DNA of 5,274 nucleotides from Candidatus Bathyarchaeota archaeon (GCA_026967815.1 JAPUUO010000102.1:1-5274), one strand, 5' to 3'; counted from the stretch's first letter, positions 1-4,910 are shown. Made by a program: numbers and translations. The notes: generated by a model not told the origin, from the sequence alone.

Positions 1-156
1 ACTTTTATATAGTTCTATAGCCAAATATAGTGGATAGAATCTAGAACCTGAACGATATGGTGAAGAATATGAACGATTCGAAGAAACGAGTTTCGAAAAT
101 CGATGAAAGATTAGAAGAAATAAACAAAAACATCACAACTCTACGAGATTCCATTT
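1..156 (+). repeat. Direct repeat copy 1: duplicated promoter and 5' end of the regulator gene
   Basis: Bases 1-156 match 4042-4197 in the same orientation with only five mismatches (positions 15, 16, 21, 22 and 145). Positions 23-144 are identical. The match covers the TATA box, the leader, the Shine-Dalgarno site and the first 33 codons of the regulator, then stops abruptly at base 156. Four of the five differences lie in the leader just after the TATA box and only one is in coding sequence. This looks like a recent partial gene duplication. The repeat may continue to the left of the window, because it is already matching at base 1. Confidence 0.95.
3..11 (+). promoter_or_regulatory. Archaeal TATA box ahead of the coiled-coil mini-ORF and methyltransferase
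   Basis: TTTTATATA fits the archaeal TATA-box consensus and is identical to the box at 4044-4052 ahead of the intact regulator. A transcript would be expected to start about 25 bases downstream, near 30-35, giving a leader of about 35 bases before the GGTGA-preceded ATG at 69. Any operator upstream of the box is outside the window. Confidence 0.7.
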
Positions 157-176
157 ATCGAGTAAAAGGAGAGTAA
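57..176 (+). CDS. Truncated regulator paralogue: 39-residue coiled-coil mini-protein
   Basis: This short open frame repeats the first 33 residues of the regulator at 4098 with one change (Q30 to R), then ends with six new residues (YRVKGE) and a TAA. Hydrophobic residues V12, I15, L19, I22, I26, L29, I33 and V36 follow a perfect 3-4 heptad spacing, so the peptide is predicted to form a coiled coil. The whole DNA-binding and middle part of the parent is missing. The better translation start is the ATG at 69, which has GGTGA at 59-63 five bases upstream and gives 35 residues. The stop codon overlaps the likely start of the methyltransferase, and a GGAG lies at 168-171 inside this frame, so the two may be translationally coupled. 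It may be a functional dominant-negative or leader peptide, or merely a gene remnant; the sequence cannot decide. Confidence 0.5.
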   Translation: MVKNMNDSKKRVSKIDERLEEINKNITTLRDSIYRVKGE

Positions 177-178
177 TA
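165..178 (+). promoter_or_regulatory. Ribosome binding site with probable ATA start of the methyltransferase
   Basis: AAAGGAGAG is followed after GGAG plus four bases by ATA at 176-178, in frame with the methyltransferase. No ATG, GTG or TTG exists in this frame between 107 and 227. The TAA of the preceding mini-ORF (174-176) overlaps the ATA by one base, an arrangement typical of translational coupling. The ATA start itself is inferred. Confidence 0.4.
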
Positions 179-226
179 AAGACGGCGCTCAAATTTGAGA
201 ATGTAGAAAAAGATATAATAGAGGTA

Positions 227-712
227 TTGGAAAAAGCGGAAATAGCCGAAGGTGGAAGAGTTCTAGATATCGGAACAGGTATGGGTTGGATGGCAGCTTC
301 TCTGGCAAAAAGCGGGTATGTTGTGACAACTATAGAGGAAAAAGAGGAGTTTCAAGATATCGGTAAGGGTCTAGCCGCCAGACTTGGTCTTGAAGACAGA
401 ATCGAATTCAAAGTTGGAGATATTACCAGATTATACTTTGAGAGGAACTATTTCGATGGCGTTGTCGCTTATGATAGCTTACATCACATCCAAGGTGTAG
501 AAAAAGTTGTTAACGTGATGATAGCTAGCTGTAAGAAGGGTGGAAAGGTCGTAATAGTAGAGCTGAACGAAAGAGGAATGGAAATAGCATCTGAATTCCT
601 TGAAGGGCATGCCTATGACGTAGTTGATCCTTCAGCTATCTTCAGAAGAGCAGGTTTGGACATCCAGGTATTTCCTGGTGAGATAATGGACGTCTACATC
701 TGTAAGAAATAA
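227..712 (+). CDS. Class I SAM-dependent methyltransferase (substrate unknown)
   Basis: The protein has a Rossmann-type methyltransferase core of 161 residues when started at the TTG at 227. Motif I is L13-D14-I-G16-T-G18-M-G20, the SAM-binding glycine loop. An acidic pair E37-E38 ends the second strand, where the ribose hydroxyls bind. D65 (VGD) is placed for adenine contact. YFDGVVAYDSLHH (75-87) is the fourth-strand region, and GGKVVIVELNE follows near 105-115. The substrate cannot be read from the sequence. The TTG is a poor start: GAGGT lies only one base from it, and homologous-looking sequence (LKFENVEKDIIEV) reads in frame upstream with no stop back to 107. A GGAG at 168-171 points to a start at 176, where the codon is ATA (probably a former ATG), giving 178 residues. 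The gene follows directly on the truncated regulator copy and probably uses its promoter. Confidence 0.85.
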   Translation: MEKAEIAEGGRVLDIGTGMGWMAASLAKSGYVVTTIEEKEEFQDIGKGLAARLGLEDRIEFKVGDITRLYFERNYFDGVVAYDSLHHIQGVEKVVNVMIASCKKGGKVVIVELNERGMEIASEFLEGHAYDVVDPSAIFRRAGLDIQVFPGEIMDVYICKK

Positions 713-714
713 AA

Positions 715-722
715 GCGCGCGC
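715..722. repeat. Alternating GCGCGCGC tract after the methyltransferase
   Basis: Eight bases of perfect GC alternation begin two bases after the methyltransferase stop codon. It is one of a set of GCGCGC tracts restricted to intergenic DNA in this window (others at 1281, 1946, 4911, 4919 and 5240). No T-tract follows, so it does not look like an ordinary terminator stem. Confidence 0.6.
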
Positions 723-851
723 ATAGCGAGATTCAGCAGCATATTGACGGTGGGGAGCACATGCGACTATAGTCAAAAAACTGTTTGTTTGCTGAAAGAG
801 AGAAGCGAGTTTCACTGTGCCCCTCACCAAGAATTCTCTTTGGAAGTATTG

Positions 852-901
852 GATATTTAAAATTATGTTGCTGTTGTGTCACAGTCACACACACTTAAAA
901 G
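852..901 (+). promoter_or_regulatory. Candidate TATA elements for the GYD-family gene
   Basis: Two A/T-rich boxes precede the gene: GATATTTAAAATT at 852-864 and CTTAAAAG at 894-901. The first is the better TATA match but implies a leader of about 85 bases; the second implies about 40. Otherwise the gap 713-966 shows only the GC tract at 715 and a TGCATGCATG run at 932-941. Confidence 0.3.
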
Positions 902-966
902 CTCAGACCTTCCAAATAGCATTCAGATCCCTGCATGCATGTAAAATAGAAAAGAAGGTGATTTGT

Positions 967-1227
967 TTGATTTTCATAACTCTAGGCAAATGGAAGCAAG
1001 CGCCCAAAAAGGAAATGATTGATCAAGCCACCAAAAGGTTAGAAGAACTCGAGAAGCAAGGCATCAAGATGCGTGTCCACTGGACTCTGGGACGCTATGA
1101 CGTAGTCGCATTTACGGAAGCCCCAACCGAAAAGGACGCCATGAAAGCACTCCTCAGTTTTCAAAACTTAGTTGATACGGAAACGATGGTAGCCGTTCCA
1201 CGGAAAGAAGCAATAAAACTCCTTTAA
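967..1227 (+). CDS. GYD-domain protein (small alpha/beta-barrel-type protein of unknown function)
   Basis: The 86-residue product matches the GYD family layout from end to end: an opening beta strand FITLGKW, a long helix rich in Lys/Glu (KEMIDQATKRLEELEKQG), the family signature at GRYDVVAFTEAP (usually G-Y/Q-Y-D), a second helix, and a final strand with DTETMVAVP ending in a short helix. Family members are about 90-100 residues and are thought to adopt a ferredoxin-like dimeric alpha/beta-barrel fold; their function is not established. I chose the TTG at 967 because GGTGA at 957-961 sits five bases before it and the encoded start matches the family. An in-frame GTG at 817 would add 50 residues of low-complexity, non-family sequence. 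It is a small soluble protein with no cysteine. The downstream flavodoxin gene has a 139-base gap before it, so the two need not be co-transcribed. Confidence 0.85.
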   Translation: MIFITLGKWKQAPKKEMIDQATKRLEELEKQGIKMRVHWTLGRYDVVAFTEAPTEKDAMKALLSFQNLVDTETMVAVPRKEAIKLL

Positions 1228-1280
1228 ATCGAGACCCTTCCATTCCTCCGTTCTTTCCCATTATTTCGCGTCTAACTTGT

Positions 1281-1288
1281 CGCGCGCG
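1281..1288. repeat. Alternating CGCGCGCG tract between the GYD and flavodoxin genes
   Basis: Eight bases of perfect CG alternation lie in the 139-base gap between the two plus-strand genes, about 80 bases before the flavodoxin start. It belongs to the intergenic GCGCGC set. Confidence 0.6.
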
Positions 1289-1324
1289 TCTAAATGCCCA
1301 AGAATTGCGAAGTGTATGGAAACC

Positions 1325-1331
1325 CTTTTTT
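1325..1331 (+). terminator. Possible T-tract terminator after the GYD gene
   Basis: A run of six to seven T (after ACCC) occurs about 100 bases past the GYD stop and just before the flavodoxin promoter region. Archaeal RNA polymerase can terminate at such tracts without a hairpin. Evidence is the T run only. Confidence 0.3.
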
Positions 1332-1340
1332 GCGTTACTC

Positions 1341-1350
1341 ACAAATAATA
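1341..1350 (+). promoter_or_regulatory. Weak TATA-like box for the flavodoxin gene
   Basis: ACAAATAATA is centred about 22 bases before the ATG at 1367. That spacing would give a leaderless or nearly leaderless transcript, which is common in archaea and would agree with the lack of a properly spaced Shine-Dalgarno site (GAGG directly abuts the ATG). The match to consensus is poor. Confidence 0.3.
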
Positions 1351-1366
1351 GTTGGATGGGTAGAGG

Positions 1367-1915
1367 ATGAACATTCTCAATCTATATTTTTCTTTTACTG
1401 GAAATACTGAGAAGGTAGCCTTGAAAATACAAGAAACTATTCGAGAATTGGGACGTAATGTAGAAACGATAAAGATAATCAGTGGGGATATGGAAGTAGA
1501 TGTTCTGAAATATGATTTTGTATTTGTTGGATCTGGTGTGTATTGGCAGCTCCCAGGTATTCCCTTAATGGAACTCCATAGAAAACTCCTACGAAAGTAT
1601 GTTGCGGAAGTCGAAGTAAAACCTGCTTCCCCAAGAAGATCTTCGGCAAACGTAGTAGTCTACTGTACTTATGGAGGGGTTCATACCGGCATTAATGAGG
1701 CCGTTCCAGCGGTTAAATATATGGGGCAATTATTTGATCATCTGGGTTATACCATAGTCGGGGAGTGGTATATCGTAGGGGAGTATAAGACGGAAGGATT
1801 TCGAGATCGTTCGATTGGTGGACGATTAGGTGACATACGAGGAAGACCAAGCGAAACAGACCTCAGAGATGTGACTGAAAAGGTAAAAGGGATCCTTAAA
1901 GCATTTTCATCATAA
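1367..1915 (+). CDS. Flavodoxin-like FMN protein
   Basis: The protein is 182 residues, close to the size of a single flavodoxin domain. Residues S9-F-T-G-N-T14 form the FMN phosphate-binding loop that directly follows the first beta strand, as in flavodoxins. VGSGVYW (54-60) fits the second FMN loop with aromatic residues to cover the isoalloxazine ring. YCTYGGVHTG (99-108) fits the third loop. The C-terminal 35 residues (GDIRGRPSETDL) resemble the tail of flavodoxin-family NAD(P)H or quinone-type oxidoreductases rather than short electron-carrier flavodoxins. It is expected to be cytoplasmic, binding FMN and passing one or two electrons. It converges tail-to-tail with the ferredoxin-MBL gene, with 65 bases between stop codons, and is a plausible partner for the Fe-S proteins there (inference). 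The start is the only ATG near the conserved first strand; an in-frame TTG at 1352 runs into a stop. Confidence 0.88.
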   Translation: MNILNLYFSFTGNTEKVALKIQETIRELGRNVETIKIISGDMEVDVLKYDFVFVGSGVYWQLPGIPLMELHRKLLRKYVAEVEVKPASPRRSSANVVVYCTYGGVHTGINEAVPAVKYMGQLFDHLGYTIVGEWYIVGEYKTEGFRDRSIGGRLGDIRGRPSETDLRDVTEKVKGILKAFSS

Positions 1916-1922
1916 GACCTGG

Positions 1923-1936
1923 CAATGCACGCATTG
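1923..1936. repeat. Inverted repeat CAATGC-AC-GCATTG in the convergent gap
   Basis: Perfect six-base arms flank a two-base centre, seven bases past the flavodoxin stop. The loop is too short for a stable RNA hairpin, so it is either a protein-binding palindrome or chance. Its GC-AC-GC centre resembles the palindrome at 3997-4014. Confidence 0.45.
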
Positions 1937-1945
1937 GACTCAACT

Positions 1946-1953
1946 GCGCGCGC
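1946..1953. repeat. Alternating GCGCGCGC tract in the convergent gap
   Basis: Eight bases of GC alternation lie within the palindrome TGCGCGCGCA (1945-1954), in the 65-base gap between the convergent flavodoxin and ferredoxin-MBL genes. Confidence 0.6.
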
Positions 1954-1973
1954 ATTTTGGTGAAGTTGGATAG

Positions 1974-1979
1974 AAAAAA
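1974..1979 (-). terminator. T-tract terminator after the ferredoxin-MBL gene
   Basis: Six A on the plus strand read as TTTTTT on the minus strand, one base after the TAA at 1981-1983. This is a likely simple archaeal terminator for the minus-strand operon. Confidence 0.45.
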
Positions 1980-1980
1980 G

Positions 1981-3123
1981 TTATTTGTTTTTTTGGGTTG
2001 TTGGCCATTTTAGTAAAGCTTTTACAAGATTCAATCGTGACAGTGCGTAGTTCGTTATATGCCCCATTAAATGTTCTTCCCCAAATATTTTTTCAACAAT
2101 TTTTCGTTCTCGAAATCCCATGCTTTTCAATTCGTGGACTTTTTCATGAAGACTTTCTATATCTGAGATGTTTTTTGCGAGTATTTCTTGTCCAGGAAAC
2201 ATTCCAAAGCCTGCGGTGAAAATAGTCAAGCGATCCATTCCAGCCGTATATTGTTGCAGTTGTTTCAGAGAGGCGTGAATTTGTTGTATATCCTCATGAA
2301 TATCTTCACTTGGTTCGCCAAAAATCATTTGATATTCAGGCACAATGGAATCAGACACGAAGCCCCATTCTTGGGTAGGTTCAATCAACACAATGAGATC
2401 ATCACAATGACCTGGTAGGTGTAGCAGCTCAAATGTATATTTCCCGGTTTTTGTGGCAATAGCGCTAATATCCAGTGGACGAACGTTAGGTGCAGGTTCG
2501 AATGGACCACCCCAGGCGAACACTCTGTAATCTGGATAGGAATACCCATTTCTTACTTTGTCGATTCCATTCTTATGTATATAGACCGGAAGTCCTAGTT
2601 CTTCACTAAGAAATCGAGCACCGCCTGCATGATCTTCATGCCAATGCGTGATTATAACTTTCTCAATGGCTTGTTCAGGGGCAAGCGATTTAATGAATTG
2701 TTTCAAATCACCTGTACTCGCTGGAGGTCCAGAATCTATGAGAAGGCCATCGACCAGATACGCGGATGTCCAAGCCGATTGCGCGGGTGCCCAAGCCCAT
2801 CGAACGATTTCATCATTTGCATACTTCTCAATTTTGAACATATATGCATGCGGCATGTATGCATGCAGTTCGCTGATTGTTATAGCATTTTTTGGGCAGA
2901 CTTTGATGCACACGTCGCATCCCCAGCAAAGGACATCGTTTGCCACAATATCCCAGTCGTTACAGATCTCGCCTCTAACTCTATTCTTGGGATAGGTGAT
3001 GAAGACCGTGGCGGGGCAGTTTTTCAGGCATTCTCCGCAGTCGAAGGGTCCGACGCACTTTGCTTTATCTATCTGAACACTTACGGTTCGCTCTGGGATT
3101 TCGAGTTTTCTTAGGCGTTCCAT
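1981..3123 (-). CDS. Dicluster ferredoxin fused to a metallo-beta-lactamase-fold domain
   Basis: The 380-residue protein joins two domains. Residues 15-85 are a ferredoxin with two [4Fe-4S] motifs: C23-x5-C29-x2-C32-x3-C36-P and C66-x2-C69-x2-C72-x3-C76-P. The second (CWGCDVCIKVCP) resembles the beta subunit of APS reductase. Residues 105-380 are an MBL fold: LLIDSGPP strand, H160-W-H162-E-D164-H165, H239 in LPGH and D258 in SDS. The usual final GHG histidine is replaced: the text is AGFGMF, with F306. A helical tail follows (RERKIVEKIF), as in glyoxalase II-like MBL proteins. A tandem HAYM-P-HAYM lies in the linker (87-95). An oxidoreductase or hydrolase fed with electrons by its own ferredoxin is likely; the substrate is unknown. 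The ATG at 3123 starts two bases after the upstream stop, in one operon. An in-frame start at 3306 would overlap that gene by 180 bases and is rejected. Confidence 0.88.
   Translation of the reverse strand: MERLRKLEIPERTVSVQIDKAKCVGPFDCGECLKNCPATVFITYPKNRVRGEICNDWDIVANDVLCWGCDVCIKVCPKNAITISELHAYMPHAYMFKIEKYANDEIVRWAWAPAQSAWTSAYLVDGLLIDSGPPASTGDLKQFIKSLAPEQAIEKVIITHWHEDHAGGARFLSEELGLPVYIHKNGIDKVRNGYSYPDYRVFAWGGPFEPAPNVRPLDISAIATKTGKYTFELLHLPGHCDDLIVLIEPTQEWGFVSDSIVPEYQMIFGEPSEDIHEDIQQIHASLKQLQQYTAGMDRLTIFTAGFGMFPGQEILAKNISDIESLHEKVHELKSMGFRERKIVEKIFGEEHLMGHITNYALSRLNLVKALLKWPTTQKNK
1988..1994 (+). terminator. T-tract terminator for the flavodoxin gene
   Basis: Seven T lie about 72 bases after the flavodoxin stop, inside the last codons of the convergent gene (poly-Lys/Asn tail on the other strand). 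With the T-tract at 1974-1979 this forms a back-to-back termination zone. Confidence 0.4.
2839..2865 (-). repeat. Tandem HAYM codon repeat in the ferredoxin-MBL linker
   Basis: Two 12-base units (2854-2865 and 2839-2850, differing at one third codon position) encode HAYM-P-HAYM between the second ferredoxin cluster and the MBL domain. They create a run of alternating purine-pyrimidine sequence, including ATGCATGC. It may be a small local duplication that lengthened the linker. Confidence 0.7.
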
Positions 3124-3125
3124 GC

Positions 3126-3968
3126 TTACCACAACTCCCTTACTGCTGGTACTTCGGAGCGGGGCACTAGCTTTATCGCACCTTGCTCGCAGACGTTGCG
3201 GCATAGTCCGCATCCAGTGCATTTCTTCATGTTGAAGATGACCTTTTCCAAATATGGTGAATAGGTTATGGCACCGAACTGGCAACGCTGTACACAGTTG
3301 CTGCATCCATTACACTTATCATAGTTATGCCTTGCTACGTACTCCGCCTTCCTGAGCAAAAAGTTGGTCCAGTCACCCAAATTTCTCCTAAAGCGCAGAG
3401 CGCTACAGGTTGGGAATTCGCAGTTGCATAATTCCATGACCACGGGAGACCTCGTATCCATCCAAAAAATATGCACATATCCTTTCTTATCGAAGCCTTC
3501 CATCAGTTCTATAGTCTCCTCTTTGGAGATGTAGTTGATACCGCCTCTCGTACAGTCAGGCCACTCTTTGGCATATTCTAAGACAACTGGGCCCACTAGT
3601 ATGCACGTTTTCTCCTCGAAACTCGCCCTAAACATTCTCCGACAAACACAAGACGTCTTAGCCACAGGTCCTGCCAGTTTGACGATTTTTCTCACGTCCT
3701 CCAGTGGGACGACCTGTCCTCTATGAGGTGTATAGGTACTAATCGTTTGTTTCATAACCGCAACCGCCTGGGAAAACTCCTCATCATTGTTCAGGTTTAA
3801 CAGGTTCACAAACACGGGCGGCACCATACCCATAAAATATTCAGCGTTTTGAAACAAGGTATTTGCGCTTTCGACTGCCGCTTTGTCATTCAAAAATTTT
3901 TTAGAGTAGTTCTTGACGTTTAGGTACCACTTCTTCCCATCACCATGCTCTTGACACCACTGGCACAT
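3126..3968 (-). CDS. Multi-cysteine Fe-S protein with C-terminal 2x[4Fe-4S] ferredoxin domain
   Basis: The 280-residue protein has three parts. An N-terminal C2-x2-C5 is followed by HGDGKKWYLN, an opening I associate with archaeal Fe-S proteins. A middle region carries C107-V-C109-R, C122, C139 and then C181-N-C183-x4-C188, which matches a family where CICR and ICNCC motifs bracket an IS-EEA helix region; here ISKEETIELM (147-156) and GYVHIFW (163-169) are in place. The C-terminal ferredoxin has C219-x2-C222-x2-C225-x3-C229 and C250-x2-C253-x2-C256-x3-C260. The proline that usually follows the last cysteine is Q in the first cluster and E in the second, which may shift redox potential. It probably donates electrons to, or forms a complex with, the ferredoxin-MBL protein encoded two bases downstream. 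The ATG has GGGAG six bases before it. A nearby ATG 16 bases upstream is out of frame. It is first gene of the operon. Confidence 0.87.
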   Translation of the reverse strand: MCQWCQEHGDGKKWYLNVKNYSKKFLNDKAAVESANTLFQNAEYFMGMVPPVFVNLLNLNNDEEFSQAVAVMKQTISTYTPHRGQVVPLEDVRKIVKLAGPVAKTSCVCRRMFRASFEEKTCILVGPVVLEYAKEWPDCTRGGINYISKEETIELMEGFDKKGYVHIFWMDTRSPVVMELCNCEFPTCSALRFRRNLGDWTNFLLRKAEYVARHNYDKCNGCSNCVQRCQFGAITYSPYLEKVIFNMKKCTGCGLCRNVCEQGAIKLVPRSEVPAVRELW

Positions 3969-3996
3969 ACCAATCTCCCACCATCTTGGCCGAGAA

Positions 3997-4014
3997 GTAA
4001 GCGCACGCGCTTAC
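3997..4014. promoter_or_regulatory. Palindromic operator candidate GTAAGCGC-AC-GCGCTTAC
   Basis: Perfect eight-base arms are separated by two bases. The site abuts the minus-strand TATA box and lies between it and the expected transcription start of the Fe-S operon, the classic place for a repressor site. It sits between that operon and the divergent winged-helix regulator, whose dimer would read a symmetric site of this size. That the regulator binds here is inferred from position only. Confidence 0.6.
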
Positions 4015-4015
4015 A

Positions 4016-4023
4016 ATATATAA
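4016..4023 (-). promoter_or_regulatory. TATA box of the Fe-S operon
   Basis: On the minus strand this reads TTATATAT. It is centred about 51 bases before the ATG at 3968, predicting a start near 3993 and a leader of about 25 bases containing GGGAG. Confidence 0.65.
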
Positions 4024-4041
4024 GACTTTTGTGTTTGCTAT

Positions 4042-4197
4042 ACTTTTATATAGTTTCATAGTTAAATATAGTGGATAGAATCTAGAACCTGAACGATATG
4101 GTGAAGAATATGAACGATTCGAAGAAACGAGTTTCGAAAATCGATGAAAGATTAGAAGAAATAAACAAAAACATCACAACTCTACAAGATTCCATTT
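4042..4197 (+). repeat. Direct repeat copy 2: parental promoter and 5' end of the intact regulator gene
   Basis: This is the partner of the repeat at 1-156. Here the sequence continues into a full-length winged-helix regulator, so this copy is most simply the parent. The base before it (4041) and the divergent intergenic region upstream have no counterpart inside the window. Confidence 0.95.
4044..4052 (+). promoter_or_regulatory. TATA box of the regulator gene
   Basis: TTTTATATA sits 58 bases before the preferred ATG at 4110 and back-to-back with the operon's TATA box at 4016-4023. The same element is duplicated at 3-11. Transcription is expected to begin near 4073. Confidence 0.65.
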
Positions 4198-4883
4198 TAA
4201 GCATGAAAACAACGCTCGAAACAGTGACAAAGAAAGAAGTTGAAAAAGAGTGTTTGGCCCAGTTAACGTTGAAAACAAATGAAAACATGAGTAAGTTCCT
4301 GAAAGAGAGACTATTGAAGTGTACCATTATGGATTGGTGCACTAGACGAGTAGAAAGAGCAACCTCCATGATACTTCGCGCTTTTATGGAACAGGGAACC
4401 AGATCCGCAATGGAACAAGTAAAATATCATGTTGAAGCCGCAACAAGACACGTTAAGGAGATAAAATGCCCTGACGAGAAATGCTTCAAAAATTCTATCA
4501 CTACATTCAAAACCCTAGAACAGCTAATGGAAGCCGCAACAGAAATGTCTGCGAAGTTTACCAAAGATCTTTACACGCCTAAGAGGTGGCCTGGTTTTGA
4601 GGGGATTAGAGAAGAAGAAATATGCAGTTTACTAGCACCACTATCCCATGTGACACGGTTGAAGATTTTGAAAAAACTTGGAAAAGGTGGAGAGAACTAT
4701 GCTCGATTGGAACGCAAAATCGGTGTAAAGGGCGGCCACCTGCAATTCCACCTAAACAATCTGATCCAAGCAGGCTATGTTACTCAAGAAAAACCCCAAG
4801 GTAAATACTTAATCACCAGGAAGGGTCTAACAGCCCTAAAATTTTCCCATGAACTAGGTAAAGTGGTGTTTTTTGTCTCTTAG
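4098..4883 (+). CDS. Winged-helix (ArsR-like) transcriptional regulator with N-terminal coiled coil
   Basis: From the ATG at 4098 the product has 261 residues. I prefer the ATG at 4110 (257 residues), because GGTGA at 4100-4104 lies five bases before it. Residues 12-43 form a heptad coiled coil (V12, I15, L19, I22, I26, L29, I33, M36, L40, V43). A helical middle region (45-165) follows, carrying C52, C75, C81 and the pair C124-PDEK-C129. The C-terminal 172-250 region is a winged helix: LAPLSHVTRLKILKKL resembles the first ArsR-type helices, GGHLQFHLNNLIQAGYV (212-228) the recognition helix and turn, and QGKYLITRKGLTAL the wing and final helix. It very likely binds DNA as a dimer. Divergent placement beside the Fe-S operon suggests it controls that operon and itself; the cysteines could sense metal or redox state (inference). 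Its promoter and first 33 codons are duplicated at 1-156. Six T at 4869-4874, just before the stop, may help termination. Confidence 0.88.
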   Translation: MVKNMNDSKKRVSKIDERLEEINKNITTLQDSILSMKTTLETVTKKEVEKECLAQLTLKTNENMSKFLKERLLKCTIMDWCTRRVERATSMILRAFMEQGTRSAMEQVKYHVEAATRHVKEIKCPDEKCFKNSITTFKTLEQLMEAATEMSAKFTKDLYTPKRWPGFEGIREEEICSLLAPLSHVTRLKILKKLGKGGENYARLERKIGVKGGHLQFHLNNLIQAGYVTQEKPQGKYLITRKGLTALKFSHELGKVVFFVS

Positions 4884-4910
4884 ATGTCTAAGGGCCTTAT
4901 TAGATCAAAT

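Noticed and set aside
1..156. Repeat copy as a pure assembly artefact
   Set aside because: Five real differences from the other copy argue against simple mis-joining of the same sequence, though the window beginning inside the repeat means a chimeric junction at about 156 cannot be fully excluded without reads.
642..830. Minus-strand frame of 62 residues
   Set aside because: It overlaps the methyltransferase end, runs through the GC tract and shows no domain or ribosome site. The same reasoning removes 1154-1342 minus, 3535-3726 plus, 4082-4369 minus and 4622-4804 plus.
817..966. GTG start at 817 for the GYD-family gene
   Set aside because: The extra 50 residues do not resemble the family, while TTG at 967 has GGTGA at the right spacing and gives the normal family length.
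2843..2870. ATGCATGC run as a regulatory repeat
   Set aside because: It is inside coding sequence and is explained by the HAYM codon repeat.
1998..3114. Plus-strand open frames at 1998-2219, 2188-2418, 2629-3114 and 2648-2995
   Set aside because: All lie antisense to the ferredoxin-MBL gene, overlap one another and encode no recognisable domain.
1367..3123. Split flavodiiron protein (O2 or NO reductase)
   Set aside because: The MBL domain has HxHxDH rather than the HxExDH of flavodiiron proteins and lacks the last histidine, so a diiron site is not supported.
3124..3306. Upstream extension of the ferredoxin-MBL gene to a start at 3306 (441 residues)
   Set aside because: It would overlap the last 180 bases of the Fe-S gene in another frame and adds no ferredoxin-like sequence; the ATG at 3123 begins just before the conserved domain and two bases after the upstream stop.
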